This document shows, piece after piece, positions 41,791-42,533 of a DNA stretch of 42,533 bases; the first letter of the stretch is position 1; the number at the start of each line of letters is the position of its first letter. Below the pieces are notes generated by a model. The model had not been told where the DNA came from and did no database searches. It was given only the letters and a program-made list of their open reading frames with translations. A program made the translations under genes and the position numbers. Origin of the DNA: Diphasiastrum complanatum (Eukaryota; Streptophyta; Lycopodiopsida; Lycopodiales; Lycopodiaceae); contig MU835011.1 of the NCBI GenBank assembly GCA_029204225.1, positions 1-42,533 of the forward strand. The letters run 5' to 3'.

Positions 41791-42533
41791 ATTCCTCAGA
41801 TGGTCCTGTGACCTCAAGTCATTTTTAGTTTCACCGTATTTTTTCATAAGTTTTGTCGCGAAAGCGAAATCTTTAGTGTCGCGGAAAGCGAAACTGTTTC
41901 TTTTTCATTTTCGTTTTCGTATTCACGAACGATTTTTGTGTCTTTGAATTTTCTTTTGTGCGGAAGCTTCACAGGAACCTAGACATGCAACTGCACATCA
42001 CAGAACACATTTCATTCTAGCGATCAAGACAGACAGCACAAGACAAGGAGATGCACAAAAATAGAGCGACTATATTATCAGTTTAATTTTAGAGCAAGAT
42101 CATCAGTGTCTTGCTTGTTGGCGGAATGACACTCTGCTCTTTCGCTGTGTTCTGCTCGTTGGCCAGACTTTCATGCACAGCTCTTTAGTTTCTAGTAGTT
42201 TTCTTTTCTGCTCTACTCGCTACGTCTCTCTCTGTGTGTCTCTTACAGAATTTCTGTCTATTCTCTTCTATGTTTTGAGATCTAGAAAGGATAGTTTATA
42301 TCTCCACAGTGTGGAGTTTACAAGATGGCTAAACGCAAAAATCATGAGACTAGTTAACGCTAGTCAACTAATCAGTTACTCTCCGTTGTTGCCACTCGTT
42401 TCTCCTGGGCGTGAAGTCCTACGACTCCAAGCCCATTGAGCTGTCAGCTGGCAACGCGAAAGGTTCTCCTTCGTTTGTTTCGTTTTCTTCGTTTGCTTTC
42501 GTTCTTTTTCGTTTCTTTTGTAACTTTTCGTTT
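41791..42533. other. Unassigned, T-rich with TTTCG repeats
   Basis: Stretches rich in TTTTCG/TTCGTTT at 41900-41935 and at 42465-42533, the latter running off the window. Possibly LTR sequence of the gypsy fragment to the left. A plus frame at 42173-42439 has no recognisable domain. Confidence 0.35.

Noticed and set aside
1-42533. CRISPR array, tRNA or rRNA genes
   Set aside because: No regularly spaced identical repeats, cloverleaf-like segments or rRNA-like stretches were seen; the tRNA-like strings are retroelement primer sites of 8-12 bases.

Overview
The window is nuclear DNA of a land plant, most likely one with a large, repeat-filled genome. The evidence is a SUVH-type histone H3K9 methyltransferase (SRA plus pre-SET plus SET, a combination typical of plants), Ty1/copia and chromodomain-bearing Ty3/gypsy LTR retrotransposons, initiator-Met tRNA primer sites, a TRIM-like mini-element, and telo-box motifs (AAACCCTAA). 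I cannot name the species.

Layout, left to right. 1-2855: a 1.2 kb copia LTR whose body lies outside the window sits inside the protease of an older antisense copia (PR, gag, PBS, probable 5' LTR). 3417-12325: two defective antisense copies of one chromovirus stand head to tail with no LTR between them. Copy 1 keeps its 3' LTR, integrase, chromodomain, RT/RNase H and broken gag-PR. Copy 2 keeps only part of RNase H, then RT, PR and an intact gag. 12655-14395: a decayed copia gag-PR-integrase joined to a gypsy-type integrase tail. 15285-15560: a degenerate 18-bp minisatellite. 16146-16220: an (AC)37 microsatellite. 16392-17429: a histone H3-like fragment on the plus strand and a possible two-exon gene on the minus strand, meeting tail to tail. 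19362-19878: a TRIM. 20104-22095 and 22440-about 25040: two further copia fragments.

28597-31412 holds the one clearly recognised, apparently intact host gene, a SUVH5/6-like methyltransferase on the minus strand. It has a probable small first exon, a long CT tract upstream, and no post-SET motif in the open frame. To its right, 31850-36750 is AT-rich intergenic DNA with hairpin and foldback elements and a short frame preceded by telo-boxes. 36750-38802 is a copia 5' LTR, PBS and intact gag, cut by an antisense gypsy protease region (38785-40370). A degenerate gypsy RT lies at 41262-41790.

The most unusual item is the histone H3-like sequence at 16503-16676. It aligns without gaps over 57 positions with the H3 alphaN-alpha2 core (about 22 identities by hand), follows a Pro/Arg-rich stretch, and carries one in-frame stop. 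No operon-like cooperation exists here. The retroelements are parasites in various states of decay. The SUVH protein belongs to the family that represses such elements through H3K9 methylation, but the juxtaposition is probably accidental.
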